The translations under genes were made by a program, and so were the position numbers. A DNA stretch of 64,000 bases from Poecilobothrus nobilitatus. Its lineage: Eukaryota > Arthropoda > Insecta > Diptera > Dolichopodidae. Shown here piece after piece: positions 1 through 10,691 of this stretch; within the stretch, counting starts at the first letter, position 1, and each line of letters begins with the position of its first letter. The stretch lies in the NCBI GenBank assembly GCA_947095535.1, contig OX352774.1:172234200-172298199 (forward strand). The letters run 5' to 3'. Below the pieces are notes generated by a model. That model did no database searches. It was not told the origin of the DNA and saw only the letters and a program-made list of their open reading frames with translations.

Positions 1-1062
1 ACCTTCAAAGGTATGCATTTTTTTTAAATAGAGCCATGAAATTTTAACTGCTGATAGATATCATAAAAATATAGCTTTTATTATTAACAACTTTTTTCTG
101 TAGCCCCACCCGTTACGGAACGACAGCGCCCCAAAGTTTGAAAAATCTCTATATTTAAATTGTTATAACACAAGTTCTGTAAGGTATATCTTCAATTTGA
201 ACGCCAAACGATTACTGCTCTTATTAGCTTCAAAAATATATATACAATAAATATATCATTGTGGCATACGGAGTCTTAATTTACCGTTATGCGAAACTCA
301 ATTTATGCAAAATTCTTGATACCTTCTATCTTCCAAACGGCTTAAGTTAGAAACTTGAAGTGAAGTTGAGAGAAGTTAGTTCTTTGAAAATAAGTATAAG
401 TCATTTCAGAAAATATTTTTGTATCGCCACCCGTTTCGGAGCTGTATGGGGTCAAAAACTAAAAAATTCCTTATTTTTGAACACCTGTAACTTGAACACC
501 TGTTCAAATTTTTTTGAAGTAATATACAAAAATTAAATCTGCAACATTATATTTTTATTTCTATTAACAACTTTTTTTTATTAATATAGGGATACCGTAA
601 AATTGACGAAAGTGTAACTTCATTTTTCTAAATTTTTCTAACAAATTTTTTTAACGATTTTTTTGCATTTTTTTTACTCGATAATTTGAAATTGTTGATG
701 ATGATGCGTAGTACAAAAAAAATTAAATAAATAAAAATATAACGGTTGCTTGAAGAATTTATATTTATATGATATTAGTATACATACTTATATTACTCAT
801 GTTTATTTACAAATCGAATATGTCACTGATGAATGAATGATATATAATATAATACATATATATAGTATAAATTATTATACATTTGCCGCTTAGTATTAAA
901 TGGTGTACTATAGCATATTTGGAAAAGTTTTGAATTGATAATCGTTATGCGGAAGGTTAGAATCTGCTTTTGAAGAATGTATAAACATATAGTTCGAATA
1001 TACATATGTACAACCCATAGTTCTAGAAATTATTAAATTCACCCAAATTATTTTAAAATACG
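1..1062 (-). mobile_element. Family B (DINE-1/HINE-like) non-coding element, partial
   Basis: Reading the minus strand, this is a diverged copy of the element that is complete at 50.1-51.7 kb. The blocks match in the same order, including the stretch around 880-1060, which corresponds to about 50,240-50,430. It has no ORF of note. The copy is cut by the window start and lacks the GGAC microsatellite core seen in the complete copy. The match stops abruptly near 1,062, so the 5' terminus of the element is missing. Assignment to a Helentron-associated family is inferred from the complete copy. Confidence 0.7.
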
Positions 1063-3389
1063 CAAAGATCGCACTTGATTATCTGTCAAATTTTTAGTGT
1101 CCTCTGGATTACACTAAATGTTCTCACTGAAAGGGGGGATGTGTCTAGTCTCAACTGTTTAGTGCGAAAGGTTGGGAAACGCCCTAAGTCGAAATATAAA
1201 ACGTCGACTTTTTTTATGCCGATTTTGCAAAATGTTGATTGGATAAAATGTCTAATGAATATGCGTCAAAATATCATAGATTTTATACTTCAAGATTGAC
1301 GTCAGATTATTACCAAGTTTCGGCATTCAAAATTTTTATTTTTTCTATTTTAGATGTTTTGTTGTTGAAATAATTATGAGGACTTTTAGAGTTTGTTATA
1401 AAATCAGGGTTTCAGTAATTTGTTTAATCAGGGTTTTAGATGTTAGAACAAATTTTAATCCTTTGTTTCTGAAACGTGTATATCAAAAAAAATTAGGAGG
1501 GAATTTGAAGTTGGTTAGAAAATCTGTACCATATAATGTTTGATTTAGCAGGCGCTTTAGAGCCCTAGCTTTCACTTATTTTAAATGTTTAAATATGTAT
1601 TTAAAAACTTATAATGATCGTCATTATTTTCAGCTAGATTTGCTCTTAAGTCGACATTTTAAAAATCGACAAATTGTAGAAGTATAGATATATATTCAAC
1701 ATCGACATTTTTGAATCAAATTTTTCATAAACATTATTTTTAAAATTAATTCCACGTCGCGCTTATAATCAATTTGCAATTTCAATTACCGATTAACTGA
1801 TTTTCTGCACGCTATTAAATTAAAGTTCAGAGTTAGAAGACGTAATTTGTCTGTTATACATGACATCAATCGAAAGTATTGTAGCAATTCCAAGTAGAAT
1901 TTCAAACGCAATAAAAAAAATTTAAAACTACGATTTTAGAAAATTTTAAATATTGAAATTTTCTGTAAACACTTTTTTAAGTTAAAAAAAAACTGTTAAC
2001 CTGAAAAAGTGAATGTTTGGCATATATTAAGGGAGGTAGTTTATACTTTTTGAGAATTGTCTAACAGTAAAATTTTGTAAGTTATTTTTATTCCGACATA
2101 TCAAAATAATCCTGATATATAAAAATCTTGACATTCAAAATCCCGACATTCTGTTTTAAGATACATATTTCAAAATGTTTTGGAAGACTTTTTTTAAGAT
2201 GATGAAAGATTTTTTTTTTTATAGTGGAAGGCTTTTTTTGATGATGGAAGCCTTTTTTTTAAATCTATTAAAAATATTTATTTGTGTTGGTCACTAATAG
2301 CATAAATATCTAAATAAAAAAAAACTTAGAATACAATTTTTTTCATGATTATATACTTTAAAAGTACAATGGATTCATTTAGTCAAATTAAGTTAAATAT
2401 AGTTCAAGAAAATATTACTAAGTAACTGTAAACAAAAAAAAAAATATTAAAAGAACAAAAAATATTAAAATTAGGTCAAATTTTCTTAAAGGATCAAACA
2501 TATTTAAATATCTGATCTTATCTTTGTTCTTAAAAATATTTCTTATTATATTTTTACATATTTACTTATTAAGTATAAGGATCTTCTTTTAAATTTTTTT
2601 TAATACCATATGCCTTAAAATATAAGATTATTTTATCTATATACATTCAAGAAAATATTTTGTTGTTTTTATAAATCCCTTACAGATATAAAAAACAAAA
2701 AAAAAACAGCAAACAATATAAGTTTTCTTTTAAATTCACAAGTACTTAGGTACCCATGTATAATAATAATAAATGGTATGTATAGAATATATAAATACTT
2801 ATATAGTTTTAATACATGAATTTTATTAAAATGTAAGATTTATTTCAAGATAAAAAGTACTATACCTTTTCTTGAACCTGTATTTTTTACTTTAGGTATT
2901 CATATATTGATGTCTGTATTCATTTTGCTTTTTATGGTAAAATCGGTACCTTAAGATTTGCATAGAAATATATACAACTGCATCTACTTTAAATACCTTG
3001 TTACTAATTATATGCTATTTAAATCATATTAAAAATGATGTATATATTTTCTTTTTTCAAAATTTTCTTTATTGATTTTTTCTTTATGTAGGAAAAATAA
3101 ATACATATTATATCTATAAAAATATCTGTAGTATATGGACTGTGACCTATTCAAGATTAAAACATTGGAAACAAATTTTGAATGATTTGGATCGTTTTTG
3201 GTATTTATAAAAAAGGGTATAAAAGAACAGGTAATATGGAAAACCTTGGAAAAGAGTTTTCAATAATGACCATTTTCCAAAATTCAAAAATATTCCATAA
3301 TAAGTGTTGGGTAAAAAGTACATTTGATATTGAAAAACCACATTATAATGGGTACCCCTTCTAAAAGGAAAGCGACGCAAAAATACTTT
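1063..3389. other. AT-rich sequence without a supported gene
   Basis: No exon-like open frame with splice context is visible. Around 1,370-1,560 there are diverged pieces of the family D repeat (phrases such as ATAAAATCAGGGTTT and AATTAGGAGGG). Around 1,640-1,740 and 2,090-2,150 there are short repeated CGACATT tokens. The rest is homopolymer-rich AT sequence. Confidence 0.5.
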
Positions 3390-3738
3390 CTGAAATGATT
3401 GATACTTAAAGATTTAACTTATTTCAAAATTTAAAATTTCTAACTTAAACCGTTTGGGAGATATAAGGGGTCAACAATTTTGCAAAAAATAAATTCCACA
3501 TAACGGTATATTAAAATACCGTATATATAGAAATATATATGTAGAAAGCTTATAACAGTAGCTATCGTTTGGCAAGACTAAAGTTTATAGAACTTGTATT
3601 ATAACAATTTAAATATAGGGCGTTGCCCAACTTTGTGGGGCTGTAACTCTGTAATGGGTGGGGGGTATAGAAAAAAGTTGTTCGATTCAACAAATTCATT
3701 TTTGTCGATACTTATCCGTAGTTAAAAGTTCATGATGA
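3390..3738 (+). mobile_element. Family B element fragment
   Basis: This carries the family's characteristic blocks in plus orientation: the ...AACCGTTTGGGAGAT block, then CATAACGGTA, then GGGGCTGTAACTCTGTAATGGGTGGGG followed by the AAAAGTTGTTC block. It is broken off where family C sequence begins near 3,739. A further piece of the same kind resumes near 4,495, so the element looks interrupted. It is non-coding. Confidence 0.65.
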
Positions 3739-4300
3739 TCAATAATTTCTTGGATTTTAATGATCTGAATCAGTTAATTAATTAATTATAACTAATGTCT
3801 ACCTTAGCTGTACTTTCTCTTTCCTTTTTAATTCTTGTAAGTATTAAGCTAACATAAATGTTTATATTAATTTGTAATAGTTTTCATTACATTTTTAAAT
3901 AGTTACAAATAAAAAAAAATATTAAAAGTCACTTATATATGTCTAATATAAACATTTATGTTAGCTTAATACTTACTACAATTAACAAGTTTCATTTAAA
4001 TCCATGGAAATAAGATATGTTTTATTTGCACGGCTCCTTTTGATCTAACTTAATATGCTGGAAAATAGATTAAAATTGCGAGTTAAATACTTTAGATATT
4101 TTTTTTTTTGCGAGGGTAGGTGGAAATCATAGAAAGACACTATAGTGAGTGTATGAAACTTTAATCCACTAAAAACCACCTCCCTTTTTTGATCAAACAA
4201 TAGGTTATATGACTTTTAGTACTCATGTACTGCCTGATCAAAGAAAGATGAATAGGGAATGAAAATTAATTTCAAATTGACAGGCATATTGTGAACAAAG
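3739..4300 (+). repeat. Family C dispersed repeat, copy 1
   Basis: This is an unclassified dispersed repeat. A second copy lies at about 8,930-9,405 in the same orientation and a third, partial and inverted, at about 61,050-61,265. Shared landmarks are ATTTCTTGGATTTTAATGAT, AGTTTCATTTAAATCCATGG, and GGGTAGGTGGAA followed by GACACTAT. No coding potential is seen. This copy differs from copy 2 by an inverted duplication in its middle. Confidence 0.65.
3837..3976. repeat. 33-bp perfect inverted repeat inside family C copy 1
   Basis: The left arm at 3,837-3,869 and the right arm at 3,944-3,976 are exact reverse complements over 33 bases, separated by 74 bases. Copy 2 of the same repeat has only the left arm, with unrelated sequence where the right arm should be. 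The right arm is therefore a secondary gain rather than an ancestral terminal repeat. Confidence 0.9.
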
Positions 4301-4494
4301 ATGGTTCCACATTCGCGATGTTCGTACAACAAATTTCCATAAGTCAAATTATGCCATCTGGGAGTTGAATTATTTATTTAAATATTTTAATTTTTTGCTT
4401 AGCTTAGGATATTCGTATAAAGTATAGCATTGCATTAGTTTTTGTAGTAGTAGTGTGGTAGAGATAGTGGTTTCATAAGTAGAAGTAGTTGAAG

Positions 4495-4665
4495 TAATAA
4501 AAGCTATTCAACAAAAGTCAATTTTTTTCGATATACTTATTCGTAGCTAAAAATTTATTGCTTTATTTTAAACGGTATAAACGTTTTATAAACACTCAGA
4601 TGGACAGACGAACGGACGAACAGAGTGAAACTTTTGTTGAAAATGGGCTCAAAATAAGTAGGTAT
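4495..4665 (+). mobile_element. 3' part of an A/B-type element
   Basis: The stretch ends with the family 3' signature: a run of GGAC/GACG-like tokens at about 4,600-4,625 followed by ACAGAGTGAAAC. The start, around 4,507-4,555, resembles the block just before family C copy 1 (about 3,690-3,735), as though the two pieces flank an insertion. It is non-coding. Confidence 0.55.
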
Positions 4666-6438
4666 ATTATACATATTTATTAATTTAATCATCGTTGTTC
4701 AACTACATATTTTATAAAAAAATTTTATTTATTTCCTTTGAAATTCCGAAGTTTTGAAAATCAATAATTTTCTCAAGATAAATATTGTAGTAAGATACCA
4801 TATTCTTACCATATTTATATTACCAGTTCTGCCATTTCATCTTTATAAAATAATTGTTATTTTAGCTATTAAAATTCATGAAGCTCGGCCTATGGGGTGT
4901 GGGAATCTGCTATATAGCTTCTTTCTTTATATTACAATAACTCAGTGTCTATTACAGGTATCTGAAATTTTGTTAAAAGATGATTAAATTTTATAGTAAC
5001 AGAATAACTTCGTTCGGATATCCTAGAGTTAATCCTATATAAACTATACGTTTTTCCTCGTATTGTTTTTTTACAAAAGGGTTCGAAAAACTTTATTCTG
5101 AAAGATTTTATTCTAGGTTTTTTTAGTTTTTTATGCAAAAGTAATTATAACTTAATATGGCCAAAAATATATTGGTAATCTTTTACCATTTTGATTTTAA
5201 GTTTTGTTTCGATTCGATGTTCTTTTAGCATTTTCAATTTGAGTTAAAGTATTTTAAGAAAACAGAAGATCTTTTGTCAAATTAGTTAAAGTATTTGAAA
5301 AGACTAGAAATTATTTTGAAATTCTTAATTAATACAAAAGGAAATTAGAGAATTTCAAATGTAGTAATTTTTTAACGACCAAAAGACAACCAAAGATTAA
5401 TATCAGATAATCTTTTATAACAATGAATTCATCTAAAAAATGAAAAGGAAAACTAATACGGTATAAAAAGATTTTAGATCGTTATTTCAATATTTCATTA
5501 TTTTACGTCCAGTCATTAAGCCAATATAAAAGTAATTTTAGGCGCAAGGAAATAACTTCACATGCGGAAATTAACTCCATCTTTGTGAGACCACAAAATC
5601 AAGGTTACATTAACAGCTTATGGTGAGAATTTATTTCACTTTTTAAAAAATAACTAAAAATTATTTTAGCATGGTTTTAAAAATATGTAATTGTAGGAAG
5701 AATTTTATAATGGATTACAATTTCAGATAATTATATGAACGTTTCGTCCGCGAGATTTTGAAATTAAAGGTACTACGCATAGTTGATTTTACAAATGCTT
5801 TAATACATCATTATATAAAAATATATGTATTAAATATATGTGTGGAAAAAACGTATAGCCCTGATTTTGTAATTAAAAATAGAAATTTTAAAATTTTTAT
5901 ATATACCAAATTTGTTGATTGGGATATATCAAGAATCAGAAAATCAGGGAAAAAAACTGAAAATTAGGATTATACTTTTGCCAGAATAAGTATACAGGAA
6001 AATAAAAAATATGCAAGTGACACCCAGTCAAATGAAATTAAGGATTTAGCTACCTACCTACCGCTACCCCTACATAGGAACTATCTAGAAAATTTACTTC
6101 AATTTTTTTTTTTAATTCTTAAGGAAACAAATCCACTAAATTTTGTGTGAGAACTAAAGCCCATATCGATCTGATAGAATTATTTCCCATGGAAAGTTAT
6201 TTCTCTACGCCGTAATTTTATCTTAATTAAATTTTCTTCTTTAAAATAAATTTTTTATTATAACATTCAACATTAATAAAATAATCAGATTACATATCAC
6301 TTTAATAGCAACACATATATATCTATATATATTTATTTGTAAATATCGCTAATGTGTAATTAAATGTAATCAAAATGCTGTTAAATTGTATTACTTTTTG
6401 ATCAACTAAAAATTTAAAGAGAATTATATTAGGTATTA
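4666..6438. other. AT-rich sequence without a supported gene
   Basis: Open frames here are short and have no splice or family support. A family D token (CGTATAGCCCTGATTTTGTAA) occurs near 5,850. Otherwise I see only AT-rich sequence with homopolymer runs. Confidence 0.45.
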
Positions 6439-6890
6439 AATAAAACGTGGAAGAACACAGTTGCCTTTGTCAACTCTTAGATACCCGTACGAACTGTAGG
6501 TATGTTCACAGCCTGTCACTCTGCTTACAATATTATTTTTTTAATATTTTAGTATTTTAAAATTGTTTCTCGTTTTTATATTGGTTTACAAAGGTAATAA
6601 AAATTACTGTGAAATGGCGTTTTCAAATTAAAAAATATTAAGCAGAACAAAAGATATACGCATTACGTTAGCTGCGTAATGGTTGGGGCTACATGGAAAA
6701 GTTGTTCTACAACATTAATGTTTTATAATACCTGCCCATGATTAAAATTGTTTTTCTCTATTTTTAACGGTGTAGAAATTTTGTAAACAAAAGTCTGTCC
6801 GGACAGACGGATGGATAGACGAACTGACGGACAGAGTGAAACTAATAGGCACATTTTTCATATTTTTTTTGGAAATATGCTACAAATGGT
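6439..6890 (+). mobile_element. Mosaic element: family B 5' end joined to family A 3' end
   Basis: The first ~130 bases match the 5' end of the complete family B element (hairpin-like GTTGCC/GTCAAC, ATACCCGTACGAAC, then GTTCACAGCCTGTCACTCT). From about 6,580 the sequence instead follows the 3' half of family A (AATGGCGTTTTCA, AAGCAGAACA, TAATGGTTGGGGCTAC, the GGAC-type tokens, ACAGAGTGAAACTAATAGGCACATTTTT) and ends in TTTTTGGAAATATGC. It is non-coding. Confidence 0.75.
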
Positions 6891-7019
6891 AGGTACCACT
6901 TTATTTGCTTATTAAAAAAAAAAAAAATTTCATATTAATTTAAATATTTGCTACATTTAGGATAATAGTACAAATTTTAATATTTATATCAGAAAATCAA
7001 CACTGTTCATGATTGAGAG

Positions 7020-7072
7020 AACACATATGAATATGCATGTATATGTATGAATATGTATGCATATGTATGTAC
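7020..7072. repeat. ATATGYAT-type simple repeat
   Basis: This is an imperfect tandem array of ATATGAATATGCATGTAT-like units built from the octamer ATATGTAT and its variants. It is a microsatellite-like tract with no further function visible. Confidence 0.75.
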
Positions 7073-7179
7073 GATATTACAATTAATTTCCACTAGTCAT
7101 CAGGATAAACGATCAGGTTAATTAATTTTATTTATGAATATTATGCAATATTATCTGAACTGAACAAATCATATATTAA

Positions 7180-8445
7180 CAAGGTAGAATGTAAACCAAC
7201 GGTTTTCAAAAGCGCACATTTCCAAAAAACAATACAAACTGTTTAGAATTTTGACTTGCACAAATATTTGAAAACTTCATGTAATAAGAAAAAACGTGAA
7301 AATAGGACTTTTCTGGAATTTTGAGGGGCTGTAAGTCCGGAACCTTATATAACTAAGAAAAACCGTTAACACACGCAAACATATATTATTGAACCTTTAT
7401 TTTTTATGTCTTGTCGAAGAAAAATATTTACAGCTGCCTAAGTTACAGGTGTCTAAAAATAGCAAATTTTGAATTTTTGAGGCGTAATAACTCTTAAAGA
7501 GGGGGTGCTACCAAAAAATTTTCTGAGAAAAGTTATACTAATTCTAAAAGTTCTATCTTGTCTCAAGCGTCAAAAGTTCTTTCAAGTTCCTAACTCAAAG
7601 CATGCCGGAGTTATGAAAAAAGAAATATTATGCAAAATTTTGTTTAGCATAACGATAAATTAAAATAGTAAATTAAAAAATATTGCATAATTTAAATATT
7701 ATTTTATAGAGGTAAGAAAATTTCCGGTCTTCTAGAGTTTTTAGATTGTGTGCCTGTGCAGAGCCTGAGATACGTACATCTGAAAATAGGGCTTTTTTGC
7801 AATTTTGAGGTGCTGTTACATTGGAACCCTATACAATTAAAATAAACCATTAACACACATACAAATATATTACTGGAGCTTTAATTTTTTTGTCTTGCTG
7901 AAGATAAATGTGTACAGGTGCCTAAGTTACAGGTGTTTAAAAATTGCATATATTCAATTTTTGAGCCCTAATACCCTAATATACTAATTCTAAAAGTTCT
8001 TTGCTGCCTCAAAATTTGAAGACCCTATCTAAAAGCGTTCCGGAGTTATGAAGGTAGAAATATCATGCAAAATTTGGTTTTAACATAACGGTAAATTTAA
8101 ATACTAAATTTAAAAACTATATAATTTTGATATTGACTTATAAAGCTAAATATTCCCGCAATGGCGTTTTCAGATTGAAAAAATGTTAAGCGGAACCTGA
8201 ATACACGCGTTTAAAAATAGGTCTTTTCCAAAGTTTGAGGGGCTGTAGTTCCCTGATGGATGGGGCTACATGAAAAATTTGTTCCACAAAATTAATTTTT
8301 TTATGAGACCTACCCATAGTTAAAATTTGTTTCTCTATCTTTAACGGTGTAGAAGTTTTGAATACAGACGGACAGACGGACGGACGGACAGAGTGAAACT
8401 AATAGGTAAATTTTTCAAAATTTTTTTGGAAATGTGCAAAAATTT
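7180..8445 (+). mobile_element. Family A element, longest copy (HINE/MITE-like)
   Basis: This is a non-coding element with terminal inverted repeats: GCACATTTCCAAAAAA at 7,214-7,229 and its exact complement at 8,422-8,437. Before the left repeat sits a lead-in (AACAAGGTAGAATGTAAACC) shared with the copies at 17.7, 48.8 and 52.4 kb. At the right end a GCACATTT/AAATGTGC-type hairpin follows a GACGGACGGACAGAGTGAAAC core. The interior consists of diverged ~530-bp modules, each starting AAAATAGGRCTTTT and holding GAGGGGCTGTA..., a CCGGAGTTATGAA block and CATAACGGTAAATT. Asymmetric repeats plus a 3' hairpin and microsatellite core resemble Helentron-associated (DINE-1/HINE) elements; a conventional TIR MITE is the alternative. 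Confidence 0.8.
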
Positions 8446-8519
8446 AATTAATGTCAAACTCTTCGGCCAATGAAGGTTCAATTTTGCAAAATTAAAAAAG
8501 AAATAAATAAATACGAACA

Positions 8520-8730
8520 TTGATAATATTCAATGACACTGTGAAATAAGGCCCTAATAAATAAACCCCATTATTGAAACGGGTAATTTTTTGGCATAGA
8601 TAATTGAGAAATAAGACTCCAGAATGGGTGTTATTTCCCTTTTGTACTTAATTTATGATTTCTTAGTGTTGACTGGATGAGGTATTATTTTTCATTAAAT
8701 GTGTAATAAAACCCAATTTTGTAATACAGC
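8520..8730. repeat. Family E (AAATAAGGCC-type) diverged repeat
   Basis: This carries tokens of the family seen clearly at 27.3 and 28.4 kb (GAAATAAGGCC, GAGAAATAAGACTCC, GTAATAAAACCC) in both orientations. It is too diverged to define ends. Confidence 0.4.
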
Positions 8731-8929
8731 TGAAAAAAAAACTAAAATTTCAATCAAAAAAAAAACTTCATCGATAACAAATTATTTTTCTCATAGACAT
8801 CCGCATTGAACAAAAGTAGGATTACCAAACTGACTAAACGAAATGTATATTGCCTTTTTCTAGAATATACATATATAATTCATTTTGTTTCAACTAATAA
8901 CTAATGGTCTTCTTAATCTTAGAATTTTT

Positions 8930-9405
8930 ATCATTAATTTCTTGGATTTTAATGATCTGAATTCATTAATTATAACAAATTTCCAGGATAGCCGTACTTC
9001 CTCTTTACTTTTTAATTCTTGTAAGTATTAAGCTAACATAAATGTTTATATTAATTTCTAATAGTTTTCGTTACATTTTTAAATAGTAACAAATAAAAAA
9101 AATTATTTAAAGTCACAACAATGATGACTTAAGCCTAGGACCAATTTTGACATGTTGGAAGTTTAACCAAGGTATGCGTGAAGTTTCATTTAAATCCATG
9201 GAAATAAGATATGTTTTATTTGCACGGCTCCTTTTGATCAGCATATCATATGGTAAATAGATTAAAATTGCGAATTAAATACATTAAATAATTTTTTTTT
9301 GCTAGGGTAGGTGGAACAACGAAAGACACTATGGAGCAGTAAAATGAGCACGAGTCCTCTATGAGTGTGTGAGACTTTAATCCACGAAACGCCACTTTTT
9401 GATTT
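8930..9405 (+). repeat. Family C dispersed repeat, copy 2
   Basis: It is collinear with copy 1 at 3,739-4,300 but lacks the inverted duplicate arm. It keeps blocks missing there, including the GACTTAAGCCTAGGACC stretch and the GAGCACGAGTCCTCTAT stretch, which is also present in copy 3 at 61 kb. This copy therefore looks closest to the ancestral form. It is non-coding. Confidence 0.65.
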
Positions 9406-9439
9406 TAATATTTTCCTTTATTAATTTAACTTATTTTTA

Positions 9440-9628
9440 GTGGATGACACCACTCATCATAAATGCTCAATACACATTATTGGTGCTTATCATATTAGTT
9501 TATCATCTAACTTTGAAGAGAAGAATTATTATTATTATTATTTAAAATTAAAATTAAAACTTTTTGTTGGAGTATTTTTTTTTTCAATTTTTTATTTAAT
9601 TCTTATTGTAGCTTTAAGAAACATTTAG
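9440..9628 (+). CDS. Possible orphan terminal exon (weak)
   Basis: An open frame of about 62 codons without its own ATG begins exactly after a good splice acceptor (pyrimidine-rich tract ending in TTTTTAG at 9,439). It reads a polar start (DDTTHH...), then a run of tyrosines, then a hydrophobic stretch near the C-terminus that could be one membrane span, ending in TAG. AATAAATAAA lies about 100 bases downstream. I do not recognise the protein and found no upstream partner exon. In an AT-rich genome this could be chance, and the tyrosine run comes from a TAT repeat. Confidence 0.2.
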   Translation: MDDTTHHKCSIHIIGAYHISLSSNFEEKNYYYYYLKLKLKLFVGVFFFSIFYLILIVALRNI

Positions 9629-10691
9629 GATTTTTTATGCCATGCGAAAATCAATATTTTTTGTTAGGTAAATCTTTCACAAGGATTTTTCCTTAAACAA
9701 TTGTTTAAAATATGCTGCAACTATAGTCCTAATAAATAAACAATATTGTACAAAAATTAAAATTAACATACCGCTTTATAAAAAAAAATGTTTCTATTTT
9801 CGTTACCCTTAGGCAAATGAAAAGATCTACAGCCTCTTGTCATAAATACAAGGTGGGTGCAAAATTGGAGTAAGAAACGTTGCGCAACATAATGCAATAT
9901 CTCTTAGAAAGAGACATTAACCGTCAACAGGAAAATGGAAGCCATTTAAATGATGTAATTTTTCAAACTTGGCTTAAAAAAATTTAATAATCCTGAAGTT
10001 ACACACATGTAAATTCAAATTTTGCAACACAAATATTATAAGCTATTAAAAATGATTGTTACGGTTATTGTCTTTATTAACGTTTTAAGTTTCATCAATT
10101 ATTTGCGCTTTTTAAATTGTAACTAATACAAGGTCTTGGCAAAAAAAGGTTGAAAAGGGTCGGGGATAAAATTTTAAGAGACAACACATCATTCGTGAAT
10201 AAAATACATACTAGCAATTCCCCTTCTTTCAAAGAATATCAAAATACCCAACAATTTACACCTTATAGAGTATTCATGTCTTGTATCATATAGAGAGAAC
10301 TGTGAGAAACATTGTTTTTTTTTGAATTTCTGGTACAGTTAAATTGACAAGAAACATAACGGACGTTATTGTAGTATTATTACATATGTATTAATACTTA
10401 TCCAGGGTTTATTTCACAGCGCTTTAATTAGGGGCACCATATTAAATTGTAATTTTCTCATAAAATGACATTGATCAAGGTCATCTTACACGTGTTATTT
10501 TGTTTTCTTTTGAATTTGATTTTTTTTCACATTATTTTATTTAAAATATAAAAAAACAAATTTTTAGTGGAACTATCAGATAATTTTGAATCTGAAAATA
10601 TATTACCTATAAATATTAAACATTTTCAGGCGAATAATTCAGTTTAATATTTTTTATTTTTATGGATAGTTTTATAGTGGTATAAAATAAC
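9629..10691. other. Upstream region of the DUF1091 gene
   Basis: No gene is seen. A TATAAAA sits at 10,680-10,686, only a few bases before the start codon, too close to be its promoter. No other convincing core promoter can be picked out against the AT background. Confidence 0.4.

Noticed and set aside
10680..10686. TATA box for the DUF1091 gene
   Set aside because: It is only about 5 bases before the start codon, leaving no room for a transcription start and leader.
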